64,000 bases of DNA, from contig NZ_JABFDM010000006.1 of NCBI RefSeq assembly GCF_013178945.1, forward strand, positions 124,001 to 188,000, in the 5' to 3' direction. Of this stretch, positions 35,801 to 43,682 are shown in pieces. Positions within the stretch are counted from its first letter, which is position 1; each line of letters starts with the position of its first letter. Position numbers and translations under genes: made by a program. The notes under the pieces were generated by a model. The model was not told the origin of the DNA, did not search any database, and worked only from the letters and a program-made list of their open reading frames with translations. This stretch comes from Bradyrhizobium aeschynomenes. GTDB lineage: Bacteria > Pseudomonadota > Alphaproteobacteria > Rhizobiales > Xanthobacteraceae.

Positions 35801-38077
35801 GGAGAAGGACGGCTTGATGCCGATCTGCGCCGCCTTCGGCGCCACCGGCAAGGTCAGCTTGCGCTCGACGGCGCGGCCGCCGGTCTCGGCCATGCGCACA
35901 TAGATCTGCGCCTCCTGCGGCCGGCTGGAGGATGGCGGCTTCGGCAGGCTGACCGGGAAGGTTGCCGCCCCCTTGTCGTCGGTCTCCGGCATCCCCTCGA
36001 TCGGCGTGCGCTCGTTGGAGGCGCTCTCCTCGTCGGCGACGCCGAACTGATAGCCCGGAAAACCCGGCCGCTCGGCGGCGGTGGTGACCAGCAGATCGCC
36101 CTCGAGCTGGAGGCTCGATGCCGGCGCGCCATAGAGGAAATGGCCGTCGACCTTCACCTCTACCGGAACATCAGCCTTGATCTGCTTGTCCTTGGAGGAC
36201 AAGTCGAATTCCAGCCGCTCGGGAACGTAGTCCTCGACCATGAAAGTGGTCTCGCCGACCGCCGCGCCCTTCGGATCGGTGAAGGCGCGCACGCGGTAGG
36301 TGCCGGTCGGCACCGCCGAGTTCAACGCCACCGCGAAGGAGCGCCCACCCGCGCCCTGGTCGGGGAGCACGGCCCGGCGGAATTCGACGCCGTCGGGACG
36401 CTCGACCACCAGGGTCAGCGGCGTGCCGGTCATGGCATTGCCCTTGCCGTCGCGCAGCAGCGCCGTGAGATAGACGGTCTCGCTGGACCGATAGACCCCG
36501 CGCTCGGAATAGACGAACGCGTCCGGCCCGCTGGGCGCTTCGCGCCCGGACACGCCGCGATCGGACAGATCGAACGCCGTCGTCTTCAGGCTGAGGAAGG
36601 CATAGTCGGCCTTCTCGCCGGACACCGTCAGCATCGCCGGCGACAGCCCGCCCTCGCCGCGCGCCAGCCCCGTCTCGAACAGCACGTGGCCGGCCTCGTC
36701 GGTCTTGCGCGTTGCCAGGATCTCGTTGTTGCGCGCCACCAGCCGCACCTCGGCACGCGCCACCGGATCGGTCGACGCCAGCGAGTTCACGAACACGTGG
36801 ATGCCGTCATTGCCGGAGAACGCGGCGACGCCGAGGTCGGAGACGATGAACCATTGCGTGGCGAGCTGGCCGCTGTCCTCGTCGCTGTTGCCGCTGGCCG
36901 GGCCCTTCGGCGCCGCCGTCATCACATAGACGCCGGGCTGCATGTCGCTGATCGCCTGGTCGACCGGGAACGCGGTGGTGACGTCCTGGTTCAAGGTCAT
37001 CGCGGTCGAGAGCTCGCCGCTCCACACCTTCATGCCGCGCTGGTCGCCGAGCTCGCTGAGCTGGTAGCTCGACAGCGGCCGCTGGAAATCGCTGTCGATG
37101 ACCGTGTTGATCAGGTTGCGGTCGCCGATCCGGAACACGTTGACGTTCACCGCCGGCGTGTTGACGCTGACCAGCGGAATGCCCTTCTGCCCGGTGCGCG
37201 GCAGCACATAGGCCTTGCCGGTGAAGCGCACGAACGGCTTGCGGTCGCGGACATAGATGTTGAACTCGGCCGATTTCGGCAGGCTCTCCTTGACGCCAGA
37301 GGGCAGGCCGGCGCGCAGATTGATGTTGTAGCGCTCGCCATGTTTGAGGCCCTCGACGCAGAGCTGCTTCTCCTCCGAGGTCAGCGCCGGCTTGTCATTG
37401 CCGGCCTGCGCCACGAAGGGCGAGAAGTCGGTGCGCTTGGCGAGATCCTCGGAGAACTGGAAGCAGGCGCGCGGGCTCGCCGAGTCCGAATCCACGGTGT
37501 AGTCGAGCAGCTTGAAGCCGTGCTCGTCGCGCATCCGCTCATATTGCCCACGGACATCCGCGACCTCGCGCAGATCGAGTGACATCCGCAGCGTATCCAG
37601 CGCCGGCCGCCACAGCTTGCGCTCGGCCATGGTCCTGCCGAGCACGGCGAGCGCATCCGCCTCCTCGCCGGCATTGCCGGCGCGCTGATAGGCGATATAG
37701 GCCGCCGTCGAGGCCCGCTCCAGCAGGAAGGTCTGCTCGGACGTGTTGATCGGCTTGATCTGGTTAAGCACGGTGCGCGCCAGCCGCAGCCAGTTGCCGG
37801 AATCATCCGGCGCCGCGGTCGCGATCTGGCCGAGGATCTGCAAGCCCGTGCGCAGGTCGTTCCGCCGCAGCGCCGCGTCGGCATCGGTGCGCAAGGTCGA
37901 CAGCGGCTTGTTGACCGCCCCCGCCTCGCTCTTGATCTGCGCCTCCAGCTTGATGGCGGCGTCCGCCAGATCGTCGCGCTTGAACGCCTTGTCGGCCGCG
38001 TCGGCCGAACCGGCGGCAAAGACGAGACCGAGCGCCATGATGGCGCAGAGGACGGCGGCGCGAACCAGACCGATCAT
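32846..38077 (-). CDS. bacterial alpha-2-macroglobulin with thioester
   Basis: 1743-residue periplasmic protein with a Sec signal (MIGLVRAAVLCAIMALGLVF, cleaved near SADA) and no lipobox. It contains a series of MG/beta-sandwich domains, a bait region and a C-terminal thioester domain. The thioester motif is intact: PHGCSEQITS, with Cys1295 and Gln1298. It traps proteases by covalent capture after bait cleavage and works with PBP1C, whose gene overlaps it by 4 bp. The start at 38077 has a good AGGAG site; the frame is open upstream to 38338 but not protein-like. Compared with E. coli YfhM it lacks the lipid anchor, so it may be freely periplasmic. Confidence 0.93.
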   Translation of the reverse strand: MIGLVRAAVLCAIMALGLVFAAGSADAADKAFKRDDLADAAIKLEAQIKSEAGAVNKPLSTLRTDADAALRRNDLRTGLQILGQIATAAPDDSGNWLRLARTVLNQIKPINTSEQTFLLERASTAAYIAYQRAGNAGEEADALAVLGRTMAERKLWRPALDTLRMSLDLREVADVRGQYERMRDEHGFKLLDYTVDSDSASPRACFQFSEDLAKRTDFSPFVAQAGNDKPALTSEEKQLCVEGLKHGERYNINLRAGLPSGVKESLPKSAEFNIYVRDRKPFVRFTGKAYVLPRTGQKGIPLVSVNTPAVNVNVFRIGDRNLINTVIDSDFQRPLSSYQLSELGDQRGMKVWSGELSTAMTLNQDVTTAFPVDQAISDMQPGVYVMTAAPKGPASGNSDEDSGQLATQWFIVSDLGVAAFSGNDGIHVFVNSLASTDPVARAEVRLVARNNEILATRKTDEAGHVLFETGLARGEGGLSPAMLTVSGEKADYAFLSLKTTAFDLSDRGVSGREAPSGPDAFVYSERGVYRSSETVYLTALLRDGKGNAMTGTPLTLVVERPDGVEFRRAVLPDQGAGGRSFAVALNSAVPTGTYRVRAFTDPKGAAVGETTFMVEDYVPERLEFDLSSKDKQIKADVPVEVKVDGHFLYGAPASSLQLEGDLLVTTAAERPGFPGYQFGVADEESASNERTPIEGMPETDDKGAATFPVSLPKPPSSSRPQEAQIYVRMAETGGRAVERKLTLPVAPKAAQIGIKPSFSGRSVGEGDKAEFDIVFVSPEGKTLARNGLRYELLKIESRYQWYRQNSYWAYEPVKSTKRVGDGDVTIAANKPARLSFQPEAGRYRLDVKSAEADGPVTSLQFDVGWYTEGSADTPDLLETSIDKPQYQSGDTMVVTVNARTAGKLTVNVLGDRLLTTQTTDVKEGTNQVKLAVGKDWGTGAYVVTTLRRPLDAAAQRMPGRALGLAWFGIDKSARTLNVALSPPALVRPGSALKIPVKVGGLNPGEDAKIVIAAVDVGILNLTNYKPPAPDDYYLGQRQLSAEVRDLYGQLIDGMQGSRGQIRSGGDSGGAELQGSPPTQKPLALYSGIVTVGPDGNAEVSFDIPEFAGTARVMAVAWSATKVGRANVDVTVRDPVVLTATLPRFLLSGDRGTLSFDVDNVEGAPGDYVVSIKASGPVKVSGNASVTLKLAAKQRASSTLPLEASGTGKAQLDVDIKGPNGLTLARHYQLDVKPATQVLARRSIRTLAKGESLTLTSDMFSDLVAGTGTVSLSAGLSTALDAATILKALDRYPHGCSEQITSRAMPLLYVNELAAGAHLAMDTEVDQRIRDSIDRLLARQGSNGSFGLWSAGGDDPWLDAYVTDFLTRAREKGFAVPDVLFKSALDRVRNSVVNAEEPEKTGGRDLAYGLYVLARNGAAPIGDLRYLADTKLGNLATPIAKAQLAAALALVGDRARAERVYGAAADSLAPKPVLVFGRTDYGSDLRDAAALVSLAGEGNAPRATLTQAVARVEAARGLTPYTSTQENAWMVLAARALAKETLTLDVNGQAVKQALYRSYKAAELSGQPLKITNTGEAPVQAVVSVSGSPLTPEPAASNGFKIERGYYTLDGKPADIKTAKQNDRFAVVLKVTEAKPEYGHIMVSDYLPAGLEIDNPRLVSSGDSGTLDWIEDGQEPVNTEFRDDRFTAALDRAADSKAVFTVAYIVRAVSPGKYVLPQAYVEDMYNPSRYGRTGTGSVEVRAAK

Positions 38078-38526
38078 GGGACAGCTCCTTGGACGGATCT
38101 TTTGGGCGGCTCTTCGGCACGAGCGGAAGGCCGCCCGTGTTTGGCCGATTCGTGGCGAGAATGGACGCGAAATGGTGACGGACTGATGGCAGCGGTTGTA
38201 GCGCCAGAATAGCGCCCCGCCGTGGGGGCGGCCATCGGCGGGCGCGTCCGGCCGTAAAAATCTGTTCATCAACGGCAATTCACAGGACATGGCATACCGG
38301 CAAGGCCCGTAGCGGCCGTCAACCGGCGCCACGAACACGGGAAACGAGGGCGCGCGCCCTCCTCCGCCTCCGCTTGGTCGCGCCTCGCGCCGTTCCGGTT
38401 CGGCCGGACTTGGCGAAACCGAAGATTTTTCATATGACCCGTGCTATGGATGCCGCGCCGGCCGGGCCTCCCGGCCCGCAAGCGTTCATCCCGTGACGCC
38501 CTCGCCGACGCTCACGCCGTGACGAC
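38078..38526. other. gene-free region between alpha-2-macroglobulin and tRNA-Arg
   Basis: 449 bp with no convincing coding sequence. The left part must contain the promoter of the long leftward envelope operon. The right part leads into tRNA-Arg. No repeat or clear operator was seen. Confidence 0.5.
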
Positions 38527-38603
38527 GGTCCCATAGCTCAACTGGATAGAGTAGCGGATTTCTACTCCGCGGGTTGCAGGTTCGAGTCCTGCTGGGATCG
38601 CCA
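38527..38603 (+). tRNA. tRNA-Arg (anticodon TCT)
   Basis: Acceptor GGTCCCA (38527-38533) pairs with TGGGATC (38593-38599, one G-T pair), then discriminator G and an encoded CCA at 38601-38603. The anticodon stem-loop GCGGA-TTTCTAC-TCCGC gives TCT. The T-arm carries GGTTCGAGTCC. Length is 77 nt. Confidence 0.95.
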
Positions 38604-38815
38604 CGCGGGCATCAGGCCGATGACGTCATGCAACGGCGTCCCTCAATCAGACATCGGGTCGCCGATCTCCGTCTGTACGTACGGCGAGCCCTCGCTGGCG
38701 GCACCACCATTTCGGTCGAACGCCGGCCTGAGCCGCAAGAGCCTTGAAATTCAGAAGCCCGGCGGAATTGCCCGGCCGGGCTCGTCCACTCGCGGTTTCG
38801 CTGCGCGCCGCTCGC

Positions 38816-39039
38816 TCAGGTGTCCGGCGCCAGCTGAAACACGCCCGCCTCCTCCACGCGCTTCACGCCGGGACGGCCCGCAACGTCGACAGCTGGGACG
38901 GATCGATCGAACCGGTCACGATCGCCAGCCGGGGCAGGACGCGATCGACCGTGACCCCTGCGGGGCTGAGCTTGCCAAGCAGAACGGCGTCGTCGCCGGA
39001 CACCGGCTCGCCCATCAGGATCGTCACATTCAGTTTCAT
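38816..39039 (-). pseudogene. frameshifted small protein, originally about 74 residues
   Basis: From ATG 39039 (AGGAGG ribosome site 7 bases upstream) the frame reads MKLNVTILMGEPVSGDDAVL and on to TLRAVPA, where it stops at 38863. Adding one G in the GG run near 38870 restores VPGVKRVEEAGVFQLAPDT with a stop at 38816. The joined protein has a regular beta-alpha-beta-like pattern and resembles small rhizobial proteins that I recall being annotated as ketohydroxyglutarate aldolase, so a one-base deletion (or a sequence error) is the simplest explanation. The shorter 58-residue product could still be made. The function is unknown. Confidence 0.6.
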
Positions 39040-39375
39040 CGCGTTTCGCCTCCTCAAGGGAGAGTGGATCACCCCCTGGCATCTGCCGCAACTCCTACGA
39101 CCTGCGGTAGTCTCCGAAAGGGAAAAGATTAGGACAGTACCGCACGATTGCCGGGCCCAAGACCGCTGGCGGACGGGGCCACAAGCCTATGCGCAGCAGC
39201 GAGCATCCAACCAGGGCATCGGCGCCGTCTTCCGCAAACGCCACGCGGCGCCGCCTTGGCGCCATGCTGCCGCCGCGGCCGGCCTTCATGTCTGAATGTT
39301 GCGGTAACGGCGGGGAAGGCCTAGGCATCCGGTCCCAGAATCATTGGCGGGACCGACTCGTGGTCGGAGGGTTGA
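39040..39375. other. gene-free region upstream of the FkbM methyltransferase
   Basis: 336 bp without a convincing gene. A ribosome binding site (GGAGG, 39366-39370) is present just before the TTG start of the next gene. Confidence 0.45.
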
Positions 39376-40113
39376 TTGGCGACGCATGAAGCACTGCGGT
39401 TCCTGGTGAGGGTCTTGCGATCCAGGTATCGCGACCACCGGACCGAGCTGGCCGAGCTGCGGCGAAACATCAGGCCCGGCGACATCGTCTGCGACATCGG
39501 CGCCAACAAGGGCAGCTTTCTTTATTGGCTTGCGCAATGGTCCGCGCCGGGGCGTGTCATCGCCTTCGAGCCGCAGCCGGAGCTCGCCGCAGGATTGTCC
39601 CGGCTCTGCCGCAGGTTTTCGCTCGACAACGTCGTCGTGGAGCCACGGGCCGTATATTCGTCGTCGAGCAGGAAGACACTGTTCGTGCCCGAGGGACACC
39701 AGCCCGGCGCCTCGCTGCTGCAGCCCGCGGAGACTTCGACGGCGATCGAGGTGCAGACGATCTCGCTGGACGATTACCTTCCTGCAAGCGGCAACGTCTC
39801 CGCGCTCAAGATCGACGTCGAGGGCGCCGAGCTCGACGTGCTGCGCGGCGCCGAGCGCACCTTGCGCCGCTGCCGGCCGCTGATCGTCATCGAATGCGAT
39901 CGCCGTCTCGCCACGCTGGATCGGGTCAAGGAGACCTTTTCGCTGCTGCGCGGCCTCGGCTATGCCGGGGAGTTTCTCAGCAAGGGCCGGCTGCTCCCCT
40001 TGTCTGCGTTCGATCCGGAGATTCACCAGCGCGCCGACGGTGAATGGTTCTGGAAGCGGAAGGATTATTGCAACAACTTCATCTTCGGGAATGCGGAAGC
40101 GCGGGCGTCGTAG
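39376..40113 (+). CDS. FkbM family SAM-dependent methyltransferase
   Basis: 245 residues. The methyltransferase fold is clear, with motif I VCDIGANKGSFLYWLAQ, the acidic residue in IAFEPQPEL, and the FkbM signature LKIDVEGAELDVLRGAERTL. FkbM enzymes methylate hydroxyls of sugars or polyketides, often in surface polysaccharide or glycolipid synthesis; the substrate here is unknown. The start is a TTG supported by GGAGG six bases upstream, and no in-frame ATG fits. It is a single gene; the next large gene runs the opposite way. Confidence 0.82.
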   Translation: MATHEALRFLVRVLRSRYRDHRTELAELRRNIRPGDIVCDIGANKGSFLYWLAQWSAPGRVIAFEPQPELAAGLSRLCRRFSLDNVVVEPRAVYSSSSRKTLFVPEGHQPGASLLQPAETSTAIEVQTISLDDYLPASGNVSALKIDVEGAELDVLRGAERTLRRCRPLIVIECDRRLATLDRVKETFSLLRGLGYAGEFLSKGRLLPLSAFDPEIHQRADGEWFWKRKDYCNNFIFGNAEARAS

Positions 40114-40230
40114 CGGGACGGCGCGAAACCGGGCCGCGGCCGGACGAAACCGTTTCCCCTGCCCCACGACAATGTCCGGAAACAGGAGGCCGGCATCCTC
40201 CACCCACTTGATCAACCGGTGGGGCGACCG

Positions 40231-40329
40231 ATGTCCGCATTGCTGAATTTCATTTTCGAATCCTACTGCCTGAGCTGCCGGGCGATGTTCCCGGAGCTGG
40301 ATGCGGATCGTCCGGCCGTTGCGGAGTAA
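40231..40329 (+). CDS. possible 32-residue peptide with CxxC, uncertain
   Basis: The frame MSALLNFIFESYCLSCRAMF continues for 12 more residues to a TAA stop. It has GC-rich third positions and a CLSC pair, but no convincing ribosome site. It lies in the 257-bp gap between two convergent genes. It could be a short real peptide or chance. Confidence 0.25.
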   Translation: MSALLNFIFESYCLSCRAMFPELDADRPAVAE

Positions 40330-40371
40330 TCGTTGCGGCCTCGGATGGCCGCCGAAGTTGCCGCCGAGACG

Positions 40372-42174
40372 TCACTTGCGCACGCGCCACACCGCGATCT
40401 TGGCGGACGGGCCGACATCCACCGGCTCGAGAAATCCGGGCGTTTCGCCTCGAAACAGCATTGCCTCCAGGCCGTTGGGAGCGCGCCCCATCACGAGCCG
40501 GTTCGGCGCGGTCCGGCAGGTGACGACGTAGTCGACCTGCCGGTCCAACAGGATCTGATGCGCCAGCAGACCTGGCGCGAGCATCAGCTGGAAGAATGCG
40601 AGATTGCCGTCATTGTTGCGATGATACGGGGCGGCAAAGACCTCGTGGTCGGTCTCGACGAGAATGGCGGGCCCGATATCGGTCGGCGCCATGACGCGTC
40701 CCTTGGGAAGTCGCCGCATCGGCGTGGCATCCGAAACGCTCCGGCACATCGTCGCCGGGTCGTCGAACACCAACGGCTCCCATTTGAACGCCGCAGCAAT
40801 CAGCGGCTTGGCCGTGCCGGACAGCGTCGCAAACATCGCCGGCGAGACGACGAAGGCCAACAGCACGAGATTGCCTCCGATCGCGAGCGATGGCCAGAGC
40901 ACCGCGACGCCTGCCGCGAAGACCGGCGCAGCGACCATCGCAGCCCCGGCCGCCCCGCGCATCTCCCACAGGCTGACCCCGAGCAGTGAGGCGAGCGTCA
41001 GGATCACGATCACCCAGCGGAACCGATCCGACGGATCGGAGCGCAGCAACGCCGCAACGGCGACCCCCAGCGCAATCACAGGACAGGCATAGAAGCCGAG
41101 CGCCTCTTCCGGACCGAGCCGGAGCATCTTCGGCAGCGAGATCGTCTCCTGCACGTTGTCGAGCCATAACGAGACGACCAGCGGATCGAGCTGCGCGTAC
41201 GGAAACATCAGGGACTTTCCGAACAGCAGATAGGATGCCGCCAGCAGAGCGGCCGCAACTCCCATTGCAGCGACGAGGCGCAGCGGCGGGCTCGAGCGAA
41301 GACGATCGAGCCCGACCATGAGGATCAAGCCGGCGCCGCCGCCGACCGTCAACAGCAGCAGCGGCCCGCCGAGCGCGTCCATGACCGGCGCCGCGAGCGT
41401 GGACAGCGGGAGCAGAAGCAGTGCGAAACCCAGGGACGACGCCGCGAGCGCGCCGGCGAACGCCGAGACCTGTGGCGCGACCGGCGCCCCTCGCCAGATG
41501 AAGAGACCGGCCACGGCAACGCTCACCGTCGCGATCGCCGGCAGCATCTCGACGCCGACGGCCAGCGATGCCGACGCCGCAATGCCGGCACATGCGGCCT
41601 TGAACGCGCTGCGCTCGATCTGCAGCGCGAACAACATCATGGCCAGCACCAGGACGATCTGCGCGTTGTGATGATCGATGCTGCCCGGCCGAAAATGCGC
41701 CAGGGCCGGCATTGCCAGCATTGCCAGCACGAGGGCTCCCAGCATCGCCGTCGGCGCGCCGCCGCTCATCTGCCGGGCGATTGCAGCAACCAGCGCGAGC
41801 GCGACCGCAAACAGCAACAGCGGCCATAGGGTCAGCGTCACCAGCTCGGCCTGGTGCGTTCCTAGCAGAGGTTTCAGCAGCAGGATCGAGAGGGCCAGCG
41901 GCAGATCGATCAGCCGCGACCAGTGCATCAGGAGGCCGGGCGGATCCAGCCGGTATTGGTGGAGGTCGGACCAGGCCTGGCCATTGATCAGATCGCGAAC
42001 CTCAACCAGTCGCATGGCGTCGTCGGTCGACATGGCATCCAGCACGCCGGTCTTGATCCAGAGCACCTTGATCGCGAACGCGGCCGCAAGTCCGAGCACT
42101 GCGACCAGGAGGCCGGCACTCCACCGTCGCCGCTCCTTTGGAAGAAAGCTCGAAGCTGAAACGAGATCTGACAT
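40372..42174 (-). CDS. polytopic membrane protein, probable GT-C-type glycosyltransferase
   Basis: About 600 residues from ATG 42174, with 11 to 13 hydrophobic helices. The first loop has an acidic pair and a proline-containing segment (STDDAMRLVEVRDLINGQAW then LDPPGLLMHWSRLIDLPL). This is how STT3/GT39-like GT-C enzymes are organised: a DD or DE motif in the first periplasmic loop followed by the lipid-donor contact. The C-terminal 100 residues form a soluble domain (MCRSVSDATPMRRLPKGRV...). No closer family is recognised. It is flanked by gaps on both sides and appears monocistronic. A sugar transferase role is inference from topology. Confidence 0.65.
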   Translation of the reverse strand: MSDLVSASSFLPKERRRWSAGLLVAVLGLAAAFAIKVLWIKTGVLDAMSTDDAMRLVEVRDLINGQAWSDLHQYRLDPPGLLMHWSRLIDLPLALSILLLKPLLGTHQAELVTLTLWPLLLFAVALALVAAIARQMSGGAPTAMLGALVLAMLAMPALAHFRPGSIDHHNAQIVLVLAMMLFALQIERSAFKAACAGIAASASLAVGVEMLPAIATVSVAVAGLFIWRGAPVAPQVSAFAGALAASSLGFALLLLPLSTLAAPVMDALGGPLLLLTVGGGAGLILMVGLDRLRSSPPLRLVAAMGVAAALLAASYLLFGKSLMFPYAQLDPLVVSLWLDNVQETISLPKMLRLGPEEALGFYACPVIALGVAVAALLRSDPSDRFRWVIVILTLASLLGVSLWEMRGAAGAAMVAAPVFAAGVAVLWPSLAIGGNLVLLAFVVSPAMFATLSGTAKPLIAAAFKWEPLVFDDPATMCRSVSDATPMRRLPKGRVMAPTDIGPAILVETDHEVFAAPYHRNNDGNLAFFQLMLAPGLLAHQILLDRQVDYVVTCRTAPNRLVMGRAPNGLEAMLFRGETPGFLEPVDVGPSAKIAVWRVRK

Positions 42175-42629
42175 GCGGAGCCCATCAATCTGCGAGGCGA
42201 TGACGACCGACGTGCACCTCGTTGGCGGCACCTGTGGCGGTGGTCCACGCAAGGTCCGTGGCGATCAGGTCGTGCTCGACGGCCGTCGGGCCGGCCCCCC
42301 GACCAAGCCGTCCTCGCTCGCGTCAGCGCGCCATCCACCCCACGCAACGTTCGCCCCCATGACTACGGCTCATTGCCTAAGGTAGCGTGAACGGTAGCCG
42401 GTCCGGCATCGGGCTCCCCGCGACCATCGGGGGGCCAATCGCCCTCTCTGCCGCACCGGAACGTCCGAAAAGCCCCCTGCAGACCGCGGTGAACGCCGCG
42501 CGGCCAGCCTGCGCGGGACCCGCCGGACCATTCGGTCATGGTGTTAAGCTTTCCTCTTCAGCTTAACGGCGGCTTCCGTTTGACGCCTGCGGCTGCATCC
42601 GCCACGTCGTCACTGGTGGAGCTTTTGAC
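42175..42629. other. gene-free region with a short hairpin
   Basis: 455 bp between divergent genes. Apart from the hairpin at 42543-42567 I see no gene. Promoters for the membrane protein (leftward) and the 52-residue protein (rightward) should be here. Confidence 0.5.
42543..42567. repeat. perfect 8-bp inverted repeat, possible operator
   Basis: GTTAAGCT (42543-42550) and AGCTTAAC (42560-42567) are perfect complements separated by 9 bases, in an otherwise GC-rich region 63 bp upstream of the 52-residue protein gene. There is no T-run after it on either side, so a regulator site is more likely than a terminator. Confidence 0.5.
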
Positions 42630-42788
42630 ATGTTCGAACTGGCCATTTTCAGCGCATTTTGTTTGATTGCCGCCGTTGCCCTCGTCACGATCTACCAGCG
42701 ACGGCAGGACGTCCTTTACGGACCCTATATCGAGGACGTCTCCTGGCCTCCGGCTCGACCTGACGACAGCATCGGGGCATCGTCCTGA
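42630..42788 (+). CDS. 52-residue single-span membrane protein, unknown
   Basis: Starts MFELAIFSAFCLIAAVALVT, so almost the entire N-terminal half is one transmembrane helix, followed by a short cytoplasmic tail with basic residues (YQRRQ) and an acidic end. A good ribosome site (GGTGGAG) sits eight bases ahead of the ATG. Small one-helix proteins like this often modulate larger membrane complexes; no partner is evident. It is too short to be placed in a family by eye. Confidence 0.6.
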   Translation: MFELAIFSAFCLIAAVALVTIYQRRQDVLYGPYIEDVSWPPARPDDSIGASS

Positions 42789-42879
42789 GCCAGGTGATCT
42801 CCAGGTGATCTGATGATGAGGACCGGACCTGTGAGCAGGCTCGACACCGTCATGCCCAAGCGCCCGCACCGGGCTGGCA

Positions 42880-43092
42880 TCACAGGCCGACGCGGCCTCC
42901 GGAATCGCTGAGCAACGCGTCCAGCCGGTCTGGACTGATGCTCTGGCCGCCGGGCGTCTCGATGCTGACGCAGGCGGCGCCCAGGCGCAGATAGGTGTTG
43001 GCCGTGAGCAGCGCATCCTGCGCGCTGCGGCACCTGATGGTGGCGATCGCGCTGACACTCTCGGCCCGGACGGTGAAGGAGGCAGCAGCCAT
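42880..43092 (-). CDS. small hypothetical protein (about 70 residues)
   Basis: Reads MAAASFTVRAESVSAIATIR and continues with an alternating strand-helix-strand pattern (AQDALLTANTYLRLGAACVSIETPGG) ending with SPDRLDALL. It resembles short soluble rhizobial proteins of the same layout. The start is not certain: no strong ribosome site precedes 43092, and a TTG at 43146 is in frame. The gene is on the opposite strand to its left neighbour. Function unknown. Confidence 0.55.
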   Translation of the reverse strand: MAAASFTVRAESVSAIATIRCRSAQDALLTANTYLRLGAACVSIETPGGQSISPDRLDALLSDSGGRVGL

Positions 43093-43208
43093 GAAGGAGA
43101 AGCCCGTTTGCCAGCGGCGGCTGAAAGGAAGCCGGAGCTTATGCAACGGGACCCGACGGCCTCATTGAGCTGGATCAAACCGCACGGGCGATGGTGGCCG
43201 CGCCGTCC

Positions 43209-43682
43209 TCAGCCTCGGCTGAGCGACAGGCTGATCCGGGTCACCAGGCCGTCCCAATCGCGCTCCCAGGCCCGGGGATAGTTGATGAGAACGCAGTGCA
43301 CGTAACGGCCGACGAAGTTGCAGCGGTTGTACCAGACGTAATCGCCCTTGTAGCTCGACACGGCGAAGAAGCGTGCGGTGATGCGCTTGTACTGGATGTT
43401 CGGTGGAGGGTTCTTCCTGGCAAGGAACCGCGCCGGCGAATCCCCGGTGTCGTTCGCCATCGACTGCACCGTGAGATTGGCGCGGCCGTCGGCGGTCTGG
43501 AAGCGTTGGCCGTAGCCATCGGGTCGACCGGCCATGTCGCTGAAGACCGAGACGGGAATGTCGACCGAGGTGCCGGTCTCCGGGATGCGATAGGTGCTCC
43601 AGCGTACCGGCTCGGCCTGTGCGCCGGCGCTCCAGCAGACGGCGCATGCGAGCGCGGAAAGAGCCTTGATGATCGATGTCAT
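43209..43682 (-). CDS. exported hypothetical protein
   Basis: 157 residues with a Sec signal peptide (MTSIIKALSALACAVCWSAGAQA). The mature part starts EPVRWSTYRIPETGTSVDIPVSVF and contains an amphipathic beta pattern and two cysteines near the C-terminus (NRCNFVGRYVHCVL) that could form a disulfide in the periplasm. The layout (short beta-rich domain, YRIPETG opening) resembles secreted Bradyrhizobium proteins of unknown role. Neighbours give no clue. Confidence 0.75.
   Translation of the reverse strand: MTSIIKALSALACAVCWSAGAQAEPVRWSTYRIPETGTSVDIPVSVFSDMAGRPDGYGQRFQTADGRANLTVQSMANDTGDSPARFLARKNPPPNIQYKRITARFFAVSSYKGDYVWYNRCNFVGRYVHCVLINYPRAWERDWDGLVTRISLSLSRG

Noticed and set aside
38077..38338. 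Longer N-terminus for the alpha-2-macroglobulin
   Set aside because: The extra 87 codons precede an ideal signal peptide, and a good AGGAG site supports the start at 38077.
38604..39375. Integrated element next to tRNA-Arg
   Set aside because: No integrase, no duplicated tRNA 3' end found by eye and no shift to foreign composition.
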